From NCBI GenBank assembly GCA_014377395.1, contig JACMPS010000460.1, forward strand, positions 1 to 13,033: a DNA stretch of 13,033 bases, given 5' to 3'. The notes under the pieces were generated by a model. The model had not been told where the DNA came from, made no database searches, and worked only from the letters and a program-made list of their open reading frames with translations. This document shows, in pieces, positions 12,779-13,033 of the stretch (the stretch's first letter is position 1; each line of letters begins with the position of its first letter). The DNA comes from Chthonomonadaceae bacterium (lineage in GTDB: Bacteria; Armatimonadota; Chthonomonadetes; Chthonomonadales; Chthonomonadaceae). The position numbers were made by a program, and so were the translations under genes.

Positions 12779-12799
12779 AATACTTAACGCTCAACACTT
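12779..12799 (-). repeat. Short AAGTRTTGAGCGTTRAGT repeat, inverted copy
   Basis: On the minus strand it reads AAGTGTTGAGCGTTAAGTAT. It encodes the last codons (SVER) and the TAA stop of the PH-domain-like gene, so the gene's C-terminus lies in repeat DNA. Confidence 0.65.
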
Positions 12800-13033
12800 T
12801 TCTCCTTCTTGAGCAAGGGTGAGCGGGCGTTCACTTCTTCGATCAGGTCTTCCGGGCGATTGCAAGCCAGGGATAAGCGCAAACGCTTTTGTCTTCCGAT
12901 CAGCGTCAGGGTTGGAAGCGGAGATTCCTTCGGCGAGGTTTGCTTTATTTCCAGAATGTCACCCCACGCAATAAAGCGTTCTCCAAAGGGTGAAGAGTGT
13001 GTCACTCCCTCAGAAGTGGTCACGACTTTCCCT
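12784..13033 (-). CDS. Bacterial PH-domain-like protein, C-terminal part (5' end outside window)
   Basis: The frame is open to the window edge, so only about 82 C-terminal residues are seen. A GTG at 13023 lies inside what looks like a continuous domain and is probably not the start. The pattern VTTSEGVTHSSPFGERFIAW, GDILEIKQTS, LTLIGRQKRLRLSLACNRPE and DLIEEVNAR fits the last strands and C-terminal helix of bacterial PH (bPH/DUF304/YcxB-like) domains: a turn with 'G', a 'W-x-D-I' strand, then a long amphipathic helix. Such proteins are often membrane-associated; any membrane segment would be upstream. The last residues and stop derive from a short intergenic repeat. Confidence 0.6.
   Translation of the reverse strand, partial: GKVVTTSEGVTHSSPFGERFIAWGDILEIKQTSPKESPLPTLTLIGRQKRLRLSLACNRPEDLIEEVNARSPLLKKEKSVER

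Larger units (their letters stand above)
12434..12783. other. Intergenic region with promoter, direct repeat and MITE-like element
   Basis: No gene is supported. From low to high coordinate it holds the extended -10 promoter of the partner-HNH operon, the second copy of the 25-bp direct repeat, a short AGTRTTGAG repeat, the second MITE-like copy, and an inverted copy of the short repeat that ends the PH-domain gene. Confidence 0.65.

Noticed and set aside
1..13033. tRNA or rRNA genes
   Set aside because: No cloverleaf-like or rRNA-like conserved stretch was noticed on either strand by eye. A dedicated covariance search was not possible.

Overview
The window is bacterial chromosome with the standard code (TGA is used as a stop in several genes). 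No single marker fixes the taxon. A PspA/IM30 gene next to a degenerate J-domain gene, a DUF4380-like protein, an HNH gene with an all-alpha partner, and many short palindromic 'stutter' repeats between genes would suit a free-living lineage such as Armatimonadota. That placement is a low-confidence inference.

Layout. (1) 2-637 (+) is the 3' part of an acyltransferase-3-like membrane protein, broken by an in-frame TGA at 92-94. (2) 2494-585 (-) is a two-gene operon with an ATGA overlap: an exported DUF4380-like protein, then a membrane-anchored PilZ (c-di-GMP receptor) protein. (3) 4237-2761 (-) is a sigma-70 unit: a perfect TTGACA-17-TATAAT promoter, a leader of about 290 nt holding a possible 19-codon ORF, the RpoD/SigA-family sigma gene and an intrinsic terminator. 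(4) 8508-4290 (-) is a run of five genes: pspA (TTGACA-17-GATAAT promoter and a leader of about 280 nt), a J-like protein without HPD, pterin-4a-carbinolamine dehydratase, a class I methyltransferase and a cysteine desulfurase. (5) 9102-11309 (+) is a 735-aa EAL-CBS-GGDEF protein. Its EAL site looks intact, but its GGDEF is degenerate (GGDNF) and its I-site lacks the Arg. (6) About 11308-12535 is a likely inserted cassette of minus-strand genes: an alpha-helical partner protein, an HNH protein overlapping it by 8 bp, and a possible 41-aa ORF. It is flanked by an exact 25-bp direct repeat that reproduces the last codons of the EAL gene. (7) 12543-12799 holds a MITE-like element nested between inverted short repeats. 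(8) 13033-12784 (-) is the 3' end of a bacterial PH-domain-like gene that runs off the window.

Functional themes are c-di-GMP signalling (a likely phosphodiesterase plus a PilZ receptor, not in one operon), membrane-stress maintenance (PspA and J-like protein) and housekeeping metabolism. The most unusual part is the direct-repeat-bounded HNH cassette, whose HNH protein has Tyr where the first motif His is expected. This looks like a mobile or toxin-antitoxin-like module whose nuclease may be inactive.
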